Below are positions 13,101 through 28,100 of a stretch of 64,000 bases of DNA, piece after piece (the stretch's first letter is position 1; every line of letters starts with the position of its first letter). The position numbers and the translations under genes are program-made. A model generated the notes under the pieces. It was not told where the DNA came from and made no database searches. It saw only the letters and a list, made by a program, of their open reading frames with translations. The stretch is from Deroplatys truncata (taxonomy: Eukaryota; Arthropoda; Insecta; Mantodea; Mantidae): NCBI GenBank assembly GCA_030765065.1, contig CM060989.1, positions 36,385,501-36,449,500 of the forward strand, given 5' to 3'.

Positions 13101-16100
13101 GGTGACAGTAGGCACATAGCATGCACATACCTATTTCTAAAAATCCAATGTGTTACATTCACACGACTTTCTCTACCTTCTATTGCTAATTAGTGGGTAT
13201 ACAGATTATTCTTATAAAACTTTATTTTTGTAACTACTTCAGTTTAATCAAAATAAACCTTTCCAGAATTAACTACATTATACATTTTGTTACAGATACA
13301 AAGGGAACAGCGATAGTCAAATGTTTAAGAACTGGATGCTGTATGCTGGCCTTTAAAATTCCATACTCTTTCCATTACATCGTGAGAAACTGCTGAAAAT
13401 CAACAGGATTTGAAAAGAATGGCTAAGTATTGAGCAATGCAAAACATTAATAATGGATATCTCAGAAATGGCTGATACCACAAAAAAGTTATTTGAAATA
13501 AATTGTGTGTTTTAAAGAGATCTACATTTCTTTGCATAATACGTTTTTTGTCTATCACTTAACGTTTACCAGTTATGCAAGATTATATATAACTTTTTCT
13601 GAATAAAGAGGACTTCACAAACTATACCCAGAAGATTCAAGATGCATGCATGCACGGACCTTTTTCTAAAAATGCTTTTCTGGGATTTAAGGGGGGCCTC
13701 AAAACATGTATTTGGTATCAAATTTTTGAGTGGAATGCAATACCTTCTCTACCTACTATGTACGCAGTAGAGAAAGTAAAAAGGCATTTCTTTTATGTAT
13801 TAAGGACACCTCAAAACGTGTATTTCTGATGAAACCTTGGCATCAAATTTTCAGTGAAATGCAATACTTCCGCTGTCCACTATAAATAGGTGCTAGAGAA
13901 AATAAAAATCTCGGTCTATGTAAAGTTCATGCCTTACCATAGATTCAGATCCTGTTTAACAAATAATATTTGTTATAAACTTATTGGTTTAAAAGAGAGA
14001 CACGAAATTTCACATCAACTTACCTCATATTCTCTTTTGTTTGGCGTATTTGGGGTATTCTTCCTAAAAAGTTCTTGTAATCGCTGAATCTCTCTTTTGT
14101 GTACATCTGTGGCTTCTTTTTCTTTTTTTAACTTCTCTTCGTAACTTCTAAATATCTTATCCCTGTTTACCTTAAAACTTTTCATTTCAAGATCCTGTGT
14201 AAAACACAAAAAATGTGCTGTATTAATAAATATGTCTCTATACAATAATTACTTTTTCACAGCAAGAAAGACACATTGAATAAAATACTTAAAATAAACC
14301 TATATTTTATTCATAGATTATTACTTTTAATAAGAGGTGATTCTCTAATACTCGTGGGTCATGACAGTTTCACCATGCTTCTTTAAATATAGTCTAATAT
14401 AAAACAATAGGACATTTTTTTTTGATAGCGTTTAACATCTGTTCTTACTGTACATGAAACCTCAGGTGCTGGAAACTGATACATGAAATGGAATACTTGG
14501 GAAAGTAAACACTTCAGGCCTAAATTTAGGCTACCTTCCCAGCATTTACCAATTATGAGGACTGAGGAAAACCTGGAAAAAAACCTCAGTCAGGGAGGAC
14601 AGTCCTGGCAGATTTTGAACTACAGACCACCACAAGTCCTTAACCATCTCAGCTAACCATGTTTATAAAGATCCATGTTGATCACACATGTACACATTCT
14701 GTTGTTGTTCACCAATGGCACTGGGGATTAATTGATCTGCATCATTTTCCCTCTGGCTTCCCAATATAAAGTCTGTAAGTTATCACTTTTGAGGCCTTTG
14801 CATTTGGCGAGATGCTGTTTGTTCAGGATGACATCTTCTTCACAGAGAGTGCACTTGGGTGTAGGTAGGCATCGTATCTTGTAGAGGTGTTCTGCGAGGC
14901 AATCATGCCCAGTTGCCATCCTAAATAAGGCCACTGCAGTCTTCCTTGGCATTTTTTGTATATCAACTCTATCTTTAATATTCTTATAATCTTTATCTTT
15001 TAATTTATCTTCATCAAGTCTCTGCTGTCTTTTGAAATATTGTTTATGCTATTTAATTGTATATTTATTTTTATTTGTCCTACAGGTTTTATTTGTTGTA
15101 TTGCACCTTTCTTTGCTAATTGATCTGCATGTTCATTGCCCAATAGTCCAACATGAGCTGGGATCCATTGTAGAGTGACATGATTTCTAGTTTCAACTGC
15201 TTTAATTAGGCTTCTTACTTCTTTAATATTTCTTGTTGTTTTATTATTGTAATTTACTATTCCATCTATGGCTGATTTTGAGTCTGATAAGATGACTATT
15301 TTTTGTTTTATGTATGGTCTATATAAAATGTTCTATAATGCTGGTTTTATAGCTGTTAATTTTCCATCATAGTGGTTTGACATTTCATCTAATGTTAGAT
15401 ACTGTGCAAAATGTTTACAGTATACTCCTGCACCGGCTTTTTTTTATTGATGAGGGATCCATCTGTATATATTCGGAGCCATTCTTTTTCTGGGTATCTT
15501 TCATTTTCCGTAGCTATTGCTATGGCTCTCATTTCATCTTGTATATTGTTTTGTGTATTGTATATATCAGGTCATTCTGATATTGTATATCAATATATTC
15601 TATTGGACTCGTTACCTCTGTTGCTATATTTGTTGTAATTATATTCTTGTATATTAAGTTATTAATATATGTTCTGAAGCTTATTTGAATTTTTAAATTA
15701 CTTATAGTATCTGCTGTGTGGTACCACTTGTATCTGTTTCCATTGACTTGCAGTTTTTGTGCTACAATAATTGCTTTCAACTCATGCTCCAATTCTATAG
15801 CCATGGTTTTTGTGAAGCTTTGTAGTCCTGTAATTGGTGTTGTTTTTACAGCTCCTGTTATTGTTCTTAGTGAATTATTTTGTGAAATTTCTAGTTTACT
15901 TTTAAGTCTCTTGTTTACTGTTGCTAGTGGTTCTCCTCCATATAATAGGTTAGGTTTTATGTATGTTTTATGTGTATTACTAAGGAGGTCCATGTTTCCA
16001 CCCCATTTTATTCCTGCTAAACGTTTTAAAATGTTATTCTTTTTGTTGATTTTATTCATTACATTGTTTACATGTTCTTTCATTGTTAGTTTTTTTTTAA

Positions 16101-19100
16101 TCTAATTCTAATCCTAGGTACGTTGTTGTAGTTGCTTCTTGTAGTTTTTTGTTGTTGATTTGCAGGCATATACTTCGTTTTATGCTGCATTGTGAATATT
16201 GATATTGAGTTTTTCCTATATTTATTTCCATATTGTTATTAGTACACATTCTTGTTTCATTCATAAATTATATCCTGTAGCAAACACATAAGGTTACCTC
16301 AATTACTCATAAGGTCAAGGTGACTTCATATTGCAAGTGCCTTATTATAGACTTCTACCTAAATACTAGTTAGTTTGTAGATGAAATTGTAAAGCCAGTC
16401 ATCTTCTTGCCTCCCTTTTTCTGCATTGAAGTTACAGAATCAGCATTTGCACATTACAGAACTCTTTATCAAGGTATCTACTGCCTTGAAGGTTTAAAAT
16501 TCCAGTAATTTCCAGGTAAGTTTTGACAAAATGGGTGGCCAAACTGATATACAAGATGTAGATATTATACCTCCTATGCCTATCACTGCATGTCCACATT
16601 GAATATACAAAGGAATTCATAGTGTAGCTCTTCATATTAGTCATGCACATCCACCTGAGCACAGAACCGCTGTCTCTGCTAGGCTGTCAAATTGTCGGGG
16701 GAAAAAGAATAAAATAAATATTTGTGTAACTAAAACTGATATTGATAATTTGAGAACCACATCTTAGATAAACTCAATGATTCATGTGATAATGTACCCT
16801 CCCAGGAAATATAATTCTGAACTAAAGAAATAGAAAAAGCAATTTGAAAATATAGAAAATTATGAACAATTCAGTGAAAAAGTGGCTAGCTTTGCTAATT
16901 TTTTGGACAAAGCCACTTACAGGCTTCCTAATCTTCAACATCAGGCAAGTCATACTTTGAAATGCAGAGAAAAAAAAAAGAACTTTAATATAAACAATGT
17001 AGCAACCCTCAGCACCATACTAAACAAGAACATGAAAAACAAAGGGCTTCATATTGGTACCAGCTAACTCAGCTTTATTATAACAATCAATGAAAGAAGG
17101 CCATTTGACCTATTTTAAATGAAAATAAAAGCAAATGCAACATCAATATAAGCAAAACACATCACTACTTTTCTACACAATTCTCGACACCTAATAACAA
17201 TATGCAACCTAATTACTTTACTGAATATTCTGGTATTGACGAAGCTGTCACTGACAAACCTGAAAATATTACAATAACAAAAGAAGAGGTTGCCTTAGCT
17301 GTAACAGGAGTAGATGTTAACACATCACCTGACCCTGATCATGTATTGAGAACAATTTAACATGGCTTATACTATGAGATAATTGCACAAATTGCAACAG
17401 TAATGCTAATGAGAAGTATTGTCTCTTTATGCTTCACTAAAGCGTGAATACACAAAGGAGGTGAACTGAATAATATTGCCAACTAGAGACCAATAACGAT
17501 TTTCTCGATGCTAAGAAGGGTTATAGAACCTGTACTGGACAGGCGCATAAAACAGTATCTAAGTTTTTATGCAGCTCAAAGAGGCTTCACTGATTATCCC
17601 GGGTGTCTTAAAAACTCATCTTTACCAAGCTGGGTTCTTTCTAATGCTAAAAAAAATTAAAAGTCTGTAATGATCACCTTTTTGGCTTCCACAAAGCATT
17701 TGACAACATATGACATACGCATTTACATGCTACAGCATCTACTCATACCACCAAAACTTTGTGAAATTGTTTTACGTCTACAAGAGGAAAGTGAATGGCC
17801 AAAAAGCAAAATTTTTGCAGATATTGCATGGAGTTATGCAAGCATTCCCTTTTATCACCCTTAGCAACGGATCACATCTTAGAACTAAATGAATCAGAGT
17901 CATCTGAAGATTATGGCTACTCTTTAGTTCCAGGATTACCAAATTTAAGAGTAATAGGATTTGCTGAGGATACTGTCCTGGTATCAAAAGACATTAATTT
18001 TGCAATAATGCTCACCAAAAAAACTAAAAAAAATTGAAGAAATGGGGCTGGAGATTAATTTAACAAATTCAGGCGTATTTCTTTAATTATTGATGGCAGG
18101 CTATCAGAAACCCCTATCATACTGTCCAATGATCAATATCTTTCATCTTCACAGTCTGAAGAAACCATCAAATACTTGGGAGTTACATTTAATGATCAAA
18201 TGACATTCAACCCAAGAAAGAACAGAAAATTTGAAAAAGAAATTAGATCTCTTAGCTTCCAGCCCACTTCTACAAATTTTTCAGAAACTCAATGTTCTAA
18301 CTTCATAACACCAGCCAATCTAATACAGGCCAAGTTTTTAAATGATGCAGATTTACTCATCAAAAGCATGTTGAAAATGCTACAACTTCCAACAGACATA
18401 CCTGATAACATGCTTTACAATGAGCAGAAATATAACTTGGTTTATTCAGAACAAAATGGGAGGCAACCTAATCCATGTGGATGACACGTACATTAATCAA
18501 ACCTGTAACCTCATACAAAAACAATTTTCTTGTCTATGTGTTTCACTATAGCAAATATGGCTCCCCCCTAAATATTCAAAGTTTGGTACAGATACAATGA
18601 TGACCAGATAAAACTCGAAATAGATAGAAAACCCATGCTCACAGATAATTACATGAAGAAGCAGCATTCATTAGCATGAACCATAGACTAATCAACATCC
18701 CCCGTAACAGAACTGAATACTACAAAGAATATCAACACATTGTCAAATCTGCAATAGAGAATGGATTCAGACAGGAAATGGCAAATAGGAAAATATGTAA
18801 TTCAAAAGACAAATACAAACCAAGCAGGTCACGTCACTTTCTAACACAGCAGAAAACATCAAACAGGAAATTCACATACTACCCAGGTCTCTTTCACAAA
18901 TTTCAGAAAATATTCAAGAACCACAACACTGCCCTGGTACGTTACAACAAATTTATAATCAAGAATCTCATTAAATCAAAAAAATCTGATCTCAGACCCC
19001 ACGATAAAAGTCAGGAATCTGCCGGATCCAGTGTGAAAATTGTGCTTCAAAACTGATTCAACTTTTAAAAACTAATAAAAATGTGTATGTGCTGTGTGTG

Positions 19101-22100
19101 TCCAATGCTCACGAGTTAATGATATTCTCCTTCTTGCTTCCTAATATTTTGATGCTAGATTTTCAAAAGCCACAAGAAAGTCACAGTTGTTTAGGTGTTC
19201 CATGTCCATTTCTTTTACCTTGGAGCACATAAACAATTTGGAGATGTTACTATTCCAATTTTGTAAAGATGTTTATTCAAACAATCATATCCTGTGATAA
19301 GTCTGAATGTAGCAACAGAAGATTTTCTTGGTACTCAGGAACTATTGATGGATCATTTAAAATTTGCTTCCATTTTGACTGTTCATTTTGTTGGTTATAA
19401 TTAGAAATGATTTTTCCTTTTATGATTCATTTAATTGATTCATTTGAAAAGTTTTGTTTTAGCTGCAAAAAGGTAATTGTCACCTAACACAGGAGAAAGC
19501 CTTTAATTCATCTGTAATAGAGGTCTAAAGAACCAAACTGTACAATTACGTAAGGTCCCATCCCTTACCTTCACATGGTGCAGCTGTTAAGATTGCATGC
19601 TTATGCATGTTGAACTAAAGGGATGGGCTGCTCATCAAATGGAACTTTCCTTTTTAATTTATTTATGGACGCTCTTTAACTGCTGTGGTCCTTAGCATAC
19701 TATTCTATATTGAGCATGAAAGTCAGGTAATTTAGCTCAGAGGCCTCATTATCAGGCTCGAGGTCCTTTTACATGCAGTAAATCTACGACACGGGACCAA
19801 CGGCTTTACTTCCCTTCCAAAGGAAGCCATGCTAAGGATTTTTACTCCCAAAAAGATCCATTGCCCTCTACTGGATTTGAACCCGCAACCTCAGGAACTA
19901 GAGGCTAGCACAGTAACCATTACACTCAAACGGAACTGGTCACCCTGATGAGTTCAATGACCAGAACTGGTATTCTTCCTTACAGGTCGCGCCACGGATT
20001 TTGGCATGTGAAAATTTTAATGGAAAGCTACGATGCAAGTCATTTACCATATAGATGTATGACACATACGGGGCTGCAGCTCGAAGAATGGTGCAAGTTG
20101 AGACGGGAGTTGTATACGGTGGAAGGAACCACGTGCTACTTGCAAGGGAGGTATTGAAACATCAGAGGGCTGGCTGACTGGGCTAGCCCTGAAGGTCATA
20201 TGCCAATATCCCTGGCGAGACCTATACCAGATTCTCTCTTTTCACTTCCCTATTCAGTCTCCCTTGACTGACCCTTCGTTCTTTTTTGACCCTTATAGTA
20301 CTAGAGTATTTGAGGTCTAAGGAATCATTTTCTCTTATCTTATATTCAGGTGTGCTGGCCTTCCACTGCCTGAGGGAGGGAAAGTTGATGTTCAATATAA
20401 TGATCTCCCAGTTAAGTCGAAGGACTCACCAACCAACTGCAGATGTGGCTCTCCAGACACCTTGGAGGTTGAGTAATGATGATTCAACTGCCAACTCTTA
20501 AAAAAATGGTGACCCTAACAAACAGTTAAAAACTGCCCATGAAGAAAATGTTTCCAAAAACAAAACACTCCAGAGTTAATAATCCCTCATTCGGATTTCC
20601 AGGCAGGGATTGTTTTGAGTAAAAATAATCAAATGCTTAAAATTCTTCAATGAAACTAGACTTCTTTAAGCCAAGATGACTGACAGAATTTACCAAATTT
20701 CTTCATTATAATAATATTGACATCTTAGGAATAACAATTGGTGAAATTAGTCATCACTGGTTTACTGTTTTGTATTTTATTTTTAATTTAATGTTTGAGA
20801 TGATCTTGATAGATATGTAACTGCAAAATTCACCTTTAATGCTGAACTTTACACAAACAATTATGAAAAGAATAGAGTTGTAAGGTTTCACTTTACATAC
20901 ATATACTGCAGGAGCATGTTCCTGCTCTATATGTAAGTGAAACCTTATGAGTGTTTAGCTGATTGCTACTATATTCTTTAAATTGTTGGTAGTTTCACTG
21001 TATAAAGTTGCTTTTCAAATTATTAAACAATTATTTAATAACACTCACCTTATCTTTAACTTGGTTTATTAACATTTCATTTTCTTCCTCTACATTCTGA
21101 TATTTTGTGTGTATCTGTTCCAGTTCTTGTTGCAATTTATTTATTCCTGACATGTAAGTCTGCAGCTGATCTTTCAAGATGGCCATTTCTCTCTCTGAAA
21201 CACTGCCAGAAAATTATAAAACTTTACTTTGGATGCCTGCATGGTATAGGTTTTAGTTTATTTTAGGTGTGTGTATGTATATATTGCCTCCACAGTGGTG
21301 CTTGTAACATACACAAGGCAGTGGCAGCTGGTTTTCTTTGGAGAGGGACGGTTAAGTTCGACATGCTCTAACCGGGTGGTTATACTCCACAGAGAATGAA
21401 ATTATGAAAGGAGTGCTTAAATGTGCCATAGGTCTCTGCAAGTTTGGTTTATCTGATATTTCTCTTTTCAGAATAAGCAGAAATCTGCTTGAGATGAGCA
21501 ACTCAATCCAACTAAAATTTGATTCGAGTCTTTTGAATTATGATGCAGAAATTCTAACCCCATACCAAAGATGAGTTAGTAAGGGTTTTCTTACAGCATT
21601 GTACTTAATAAATAAACCTAACTGGATAGAAAGAATTTATGAAGCATTGGTAGAAGCAAGACTCTATATGCAGTAGAAATTTGGGGGGGGGTGGATCTGA
21701 ATTAAGCAGAAAAATAGATCAGAGCTACAGAACGTTCTGTAAAGAGCTACTAGGGTTAACAAGATCAACACCAGGGGAAGTAGCATTAGCGGAATTAGGA
21801 AGAACAAGAAGAAAGGGAGTGATACTGGAAAGGATATTAAAATTCTGGTTTAGATGCCTGAGAAAAGATAAAGAGGAAACTTTCAAAATATGCATGGAAC
21901 AACAAAAGAGCATGAAAAATATAAATAGCTGGTGCACAGGGGTAGAAAAAATTATGGAGAAGATAGGAATGGGAGATATTTGGAGAACAGGAGAAAGAAA
22001 TAGCAGTGGTTCCTGGATAACATAGTAAGACAAGAGATTTGGAGAAGCTTAGAGAATAAAAAGTCACTAGGGTTCTATAGATTAGTACAACGGAGATGGG

Positions 22101-25100
22101 GAAGAGAAGTGTATGTGGATTATTGTAATAGAGCTGAAAAAGAAACGTTTGCAAGGATGAGAACAGGATCAATGTATCTGAGAGGGCTAAGAGGTAAAAA
22201 AAAAAACAGAGCATTATATAACAGAATGCAAAGAATTAGCAGAATGGAGACAAGAAGTATGGGAAGAAAAATGGGAAAAAATGGATAGAAAAATAGTAGC
22301 AATTAAAATGCTAACGAGAAAAGAAGAAAAGCAAAATAAGAACATAGGGGAGTTCTTAAAGAAAGTAAAAGAGAAATGGATTAGAAAAGTAAGAGAGATA
22401 AGAAAGGTAGAAAGGCAAATGGAGGAAGGAGAAGATGGGCAATAGGGATTAAAGGTAGCAAGGAATGCTTAGATGAGCCAGAAGGCCAGGGTGCCAGGCA
22501 AAAAGAGCAGTATAGCTGGCAAGGAAACTTGTACATAGGTTAAGTTAGTATATAAGTGGTATTGTAAAAAGAATTGTGTAGAAAAAATGTACAAATAAAG
22601 TATCTATCTATCTAATAAATAAGCAGACATGAAAAAATAAAAAAGTTGTGTTATATTGTGTTAGTTAGTTGTGTTATATTCTTTCTTTATCCTTTAATTA
22701 TTCCTACGAAAGCTTATTTCTCTATCTACTTCATTTTAACCGAGATAAACCTTTGCAGAAATAGTTAAATTGCACATTTTGTTATCGATACAAAGGGAAC
22801 AGCCATAGTCAAATGTTTAAGAACAAAATGCTATATGTTGGTCTTAAAATACCATACTGCTTCTATGCAATCGTGAAAAATAACAATGTCTAAAGGACTT
22901 TATAAAATGACAAAAGCATTGAACAATGCAAACCATTAATAATGGATATCTTGGAAATGGCTTATACCATAAAACAGTTATTTGAAATAAATTGTGTTTT
23001 TTAAAGAGACCTACATTTTCTGTGTAGTATATTCTCATCTATTGCCCAATGTTTACCAGTTATACAAGATTTATATAAATTCCTTCCAAGTGAAGAGGAC
23101 TTTAAAGCTATTCCCAGAAAATTCAAGATACAACATTTTATTTGTCACGTAAATATCTTTAATATATGCATTTTTCAGAAAATAAAAAAATTTCAGAAAA
23201 TGTTCCATGTAAAGGGTAGTTGGGGTGGAGGATTTTCTTGAAAACCTTCATGTCACATCTTTGGAAGATACTGAACTTAAATACCAAGTTTGGTTTTATT
23301 TAAAGGTGAGTCGGAATTGTTACACTAACATCACTTAAGTTTACCAAGTTTGGTATTTATCAGACTTTTCATTCTGGAGTAATACTGTTCACAGGCACAC
23401 ATACACTGACCCTTTAATAAAAAGCCTTTTTTTTTTCATTTATTCAGGGATCTCAAAACATATTTTTGTTGAAATCTCCTTATCAAATTTTTGGGTGGAA
23501 TGCACTACTTTCTCTACCTACTATGTATGTGGCAGAGAAATTTAAAAAAAAATCTGACATATTCAAACAACCTTCTCTACCAATGATAAACTCCCACATT
23601 TTCGTTAGGTACTATTAAGGTAGTTATATAAGAGATGATTTTACTATCCATGTTACATTATTCACAATATATTTTTGTTGGTATGATTTAAAATTAAGCA
23701 CCATGGACTTGGTTACATAGATACTTTATTTCTTACATACATTTACATAATTTGGGTAAAAGCCCAGTGAACTCGCTAGTTTAACAAAAGTTTGTCTAGG
23801 TAAAACATTACACAAAATATGATAAAAATTTAATGTGTTACATTCACATGACTTTCTCTATATTCTTATTATTAGTGGGTACACAAACTATTCTTATGAA
23901 AGTTTAATTTTTCTATCTGCTTTTAACTGAGAACATTTGCAGAAATAACTACATTGCACATTTCGTTATAGATATAAAGCAACAGCGCTAGTCAAATGTT
24001 TAAGAACAGGACACTGTATGCTGGCCATATAATTCCATACTCTTTCCATGAATATCTATAGGACATAATGGCAAAATACTGAACAATTCGAACTATTAAT
24101 AACAGATATCTCGAACGGCTTATGCCAACTTTTTTCTAAAAATGGCATTTTTGTATTCAAGAGACCTCAAAACATGTATTTCCAATGTAATCTGGACATA
24201 AAATTTTCTCTACCTACCAAGTACATATAAACTTATATACCAAAATATTTACATTATTAATCTATGTTTAGCTGCTTGAACCATAATGAGATTTTATTTT
24301 TAAATGGTTTATATGGTCCTAGAGACTGTCTTCATATATACTTTTACCGAATAGTATGCCTTTTTTGTGGTAATCCTTTTTAATGTAGTGAGAAATACAG
24401 TTTTGCCTTATTTCTCTACATTTTTGTGGACATGTATTATAAATTTTTTACTCTGGAATAGAAATTACTCTTTTTAAATAATGTGAGTCTGTGGGCAGGT
24501 ACTTTTAGCCAATTCTGTGTTCTAGCTTCATGATCATGTATATTTTGTTTAATACAGTATTTATTATCAAAGTTTTCATATATATTATAAAGGCAGGATA
24601 AATATATTTATTTTTCTAAATAAATTTCTGCAAGAACTTTGGGAACTGGCCTATGATGTAATACAAAAAGTTTTTATTCTTCATCTAAACTATTTTCTCC
24701 CACACACAACATAAATGGCACTCAAATTTGTGGTAATAAGGTCTTGCAATAGAAAAAAGAAGCGAAAGAAAGAAAATCTTCAAGCTTTCAAGATACAAGG
24801 GCTGACCCAGAAGTACCCAACCTAACAAAGAAAACACAAACATTTTGGGAAAAACATCTTTATTTCTCTAAATAGTTTCCTTTCAGCTCGATACACTTTT
24901 TCTAGTGGTGTTCAATAGCTTTGATACCCTGTTTATACTGAGAACAATCGAGTTCTGCAAAATAGCCATCAACTGCAGACTCCAGCTCTCCACTGTTGGC
25001 AAATCTTTTACCACCAAGCTATTTCTTCAACTTTGGAAACAGAAAATAATCAGAGGGGGCTAAATCTGATGAATAGGGTGCATGAGGAAGCAATTCAAAC

Positions 25101-28100
25101 TTTAACTCATTGATTTTGACCATGGCAATAATGGATGTGTAAACTGGTGCATTGTCTTGATGAAACAAAAGTTTCTTTTCCACTAAATGCGGCCAATTTT
25201 GCTCGATTTCATCATTCAAATACTGCAATAAGCTTGCATAATACTCACCATTGATTGCTTTTCCTTTTTGAAGATAATTAATTTGATTCTTATGTTGCTC
25301 TTTCTCTACTTCCTAAACCAGCTTTTATATCCCTTTCACCAGCACCACAACAGAAGCGATTTGAAAAGCTGTGATTGTCAGAGCAATACGAACTGGACTG
25401 CCCATCCATTCAAAGCCAAACGTCACGAGTTCAAGTCCCAACAAATGCAGTCAAATGTGCCTGTGGTAAAGGATAGGGAAGGCCCAAGTAAAATAACCAG
25501 AGTACGAGGGGTAATCACAAACAAAGATTACAAAGTCTGCCGTGAAACATGTACATACAATCAATACAGCCAACTGATAGTACATACTTTAGGTTAAATT
25601 TTTGACATAGTCTCCATATCGTTTAGGCGCTTGTCACTTTGTGGGATGATTTGAACATTCCCTCCTGGTAAAAATCCTATCCTTGTTCAGCCACATTGTT
25701 GCGAACTGTTTCCCATCCTCATCTGAAACGAATTGTTGGCCTCCTAGGTGCTCCTTCAAGTGAGGAAAAGGTAAGTCACTTGGAGCGAGGTCCAGGCTGT
25801 AGGAGGGTGGTCAATGATGTCTCAGCAAGACTACTTCAACAGCATGATTGTCTTCTGGGCTGTATGAGGTGGTACATTATCATGAAGAAAGATGACACCC
25901 TAGTGAGAAATCCTAGCTGTTTCCTTCTGACTGCTTCGTGCAATTGTGTCAAGGTCTTGCAGTATCCATCAGCGGTCACTGTGTGCCCTCTTTCCAAAAA
26001 GTCCATGAGTATGACAACACTGTGGCCATCACCTTCTCGGCAGATGGCGTCACCTTAAACTTTGTCTTTGGAGAGAAGGGGTGTTTTCACTCCATTGACG
26101 ACTGCTTTCTGCTGGGGGTGTAGTGGTGGATCCATGTTTCGTTACCTGTGATACTGTGTCAAAGGAAACCGTTCCCTTCCATGGAGAACCATTGCAAAAG
26201 TTGCAGACTTGCCCCCATGCATTTCTCCTTGTGTTGGTTGGACAGATTTCGTGGAACCCATTGGAAACAAACTTTCTGCCACTGCAAAATATCATGAACA
26301 ATGTGACAAATGTTTCTAAACGACATTCCCAATTCTACCGTTATATGTCATAATGTAGCCCTCCTCTTGTCTTGAATCAGCTCTTCCATGTGAGCTGTGT
26401 TAAAACCTATTTATCTTGTGCTGAATTGGCCAATGCGATTATCATGTGACATTTTCTTTACCTTCCGCAAAGTTTTGACACCATTCTGCGACATGCTGAC
26501 GAGACATTAGTCTCTTCATAAACCTCAACAAGCTGCTGATGAATTTCAGCCGCGGTTACACGTTTCACCCACAGAAATTTAATAACGGAACAGATTTCTT
26601 TTCAAGATCAGTTTTCCAAACGAGCCGCTATTTGTGTTTACCTACAACTAGCGCTCTAGGTGGCAGGTAGCTGAAACTCTGCAAAGTTGCCAACAGCTTG
26701 TATTAGAATTACCACACACTGCTTATTTCTCTATAATGGATGAAACTCCAGAAATATCAACCTTGTAACTTTAGTTTCTGATCATACCTCATAATAGTAC
26801 GCTTGGGTGCTGACTGGGTTACATTTGACTGCAGTTGCATGGACTTTGCTTCTTATTATTGAGAGAAAAAAAGAAGGAAAAAACTACAGTTTTATTGAAA
26901 CAAAAATTCATATTTTTTCAATATAAAACAGCTAAAAATAGTATAATTTTATTGCTGAAAGATAGTATAATATGAAATTAGGAAAAAAAGGCTAGTAAAA
27001 ACAAAAATACCTTTGTAATGAATATGGTACACCAGGCTATAAAGGATTTATTGATGTAGAACAAGCTCAAAAATCCAATGTCATAACTGGGATTTGAATA
27101 CGACTCACCTACTTTCTGTGTGTTTAAGTTAACTCTTTTAAATCTCAAGGACAAGGGCAATAAACTTTAAAACTGTTTGAACTACATGCTATAAGTACAC
27201 ATTTGTAATCAATATAATTTTAGTATAAAATATGGATAAGCTAGTAACAGTGATGTGAATTTGAAATTACATAGAAAATTTGAGTTTGAGTTGAAACACA
27301 TCATGTTTTACACTTAACCGTTTCAGGAGCTAATTGCTCCCATCATCGGAAGTGGCCGACTGGTTCCTCGTGGTGTTGTCCTGTATGATCTCTGTGTGGT
27401 GGAATCTGGTGTAGTGATGAAACTCCATAGTGGGTCCAGTGGCAGCAATTCAAAATTCATCACATGGTGTTTATGTTTTGTGATTAATAACTTTTCCCAA
27501 GTATCCAACTCTGCAGTGTGTTTTGTCAGTTTTAAGAGTGTTATATTTGGTGTGATGTGATTTGTTGTCCAAAAGTGATGTGCAACTGCAGATTTGTTCA
27601 TCTGTTTGTATTTGATGTGTGTCATATGTTCTTTTAATCTGGTCTCTAAATTTCTTTTTGTTTTACCTTTGTATATTTGGTCACATTCTGGGCAATTAAT
27701 TTGATAGATTCCTGCTTTTTTTGTTCCGAGGTATTGGGTTGTTTGATTTGTTGCAAAATCATTACTCTATACTTAATCTTTTTGTGGAGCTAGGCAAATG
27801 TTGTGTTTTTGAAGATGTGGAATTTGTAGTGAGTCCTTGGGTGCAAAGTGAACTTCTTGAAAATCATTTTGCCTTTTTGTTGTGCGAGATTTGTGGAGTC
27901 CTTAATGTGTTTCTGATTCTTGAAATGTGCTATTTTTTGTCGATCATTTGTTTGGTGAAGCCATCGTTCATGGCTGTGTTAACTATGTGTTTGTATTCTG
28001 TTTCTGTTAGTGGTATGTAAACCAATCTATGGGTCAAACTGTTTAGGACTGCATGTCTGTGTGGTACCGGGTTGAAGCTATTGTTTTTTATGAATTTTCA

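Noticed and set aside
15716..16105. 129-codon plus-strand open frame with membrane-like stretches
   Set aside because: Antisense shadow of the LINE frame at 15529-16083.
26792..26855. Possible minus-strand exon with donor GAG/GTATGA
   Set aside because: The donor lies in the mariner terminal repeat, the acceptor is weak, and entry phase does not fit exon 37682-37826. Direct joining of 37682-37826 to 21049-21202 is in frame without it.
27003..27028. A 26-nt GT-AG microexon that would bridge phases to the 26.8 kb candidate
   Set aside because: Only needed if the rejected 26.8 kb exon were real; no coding character and in a SINE-like context.
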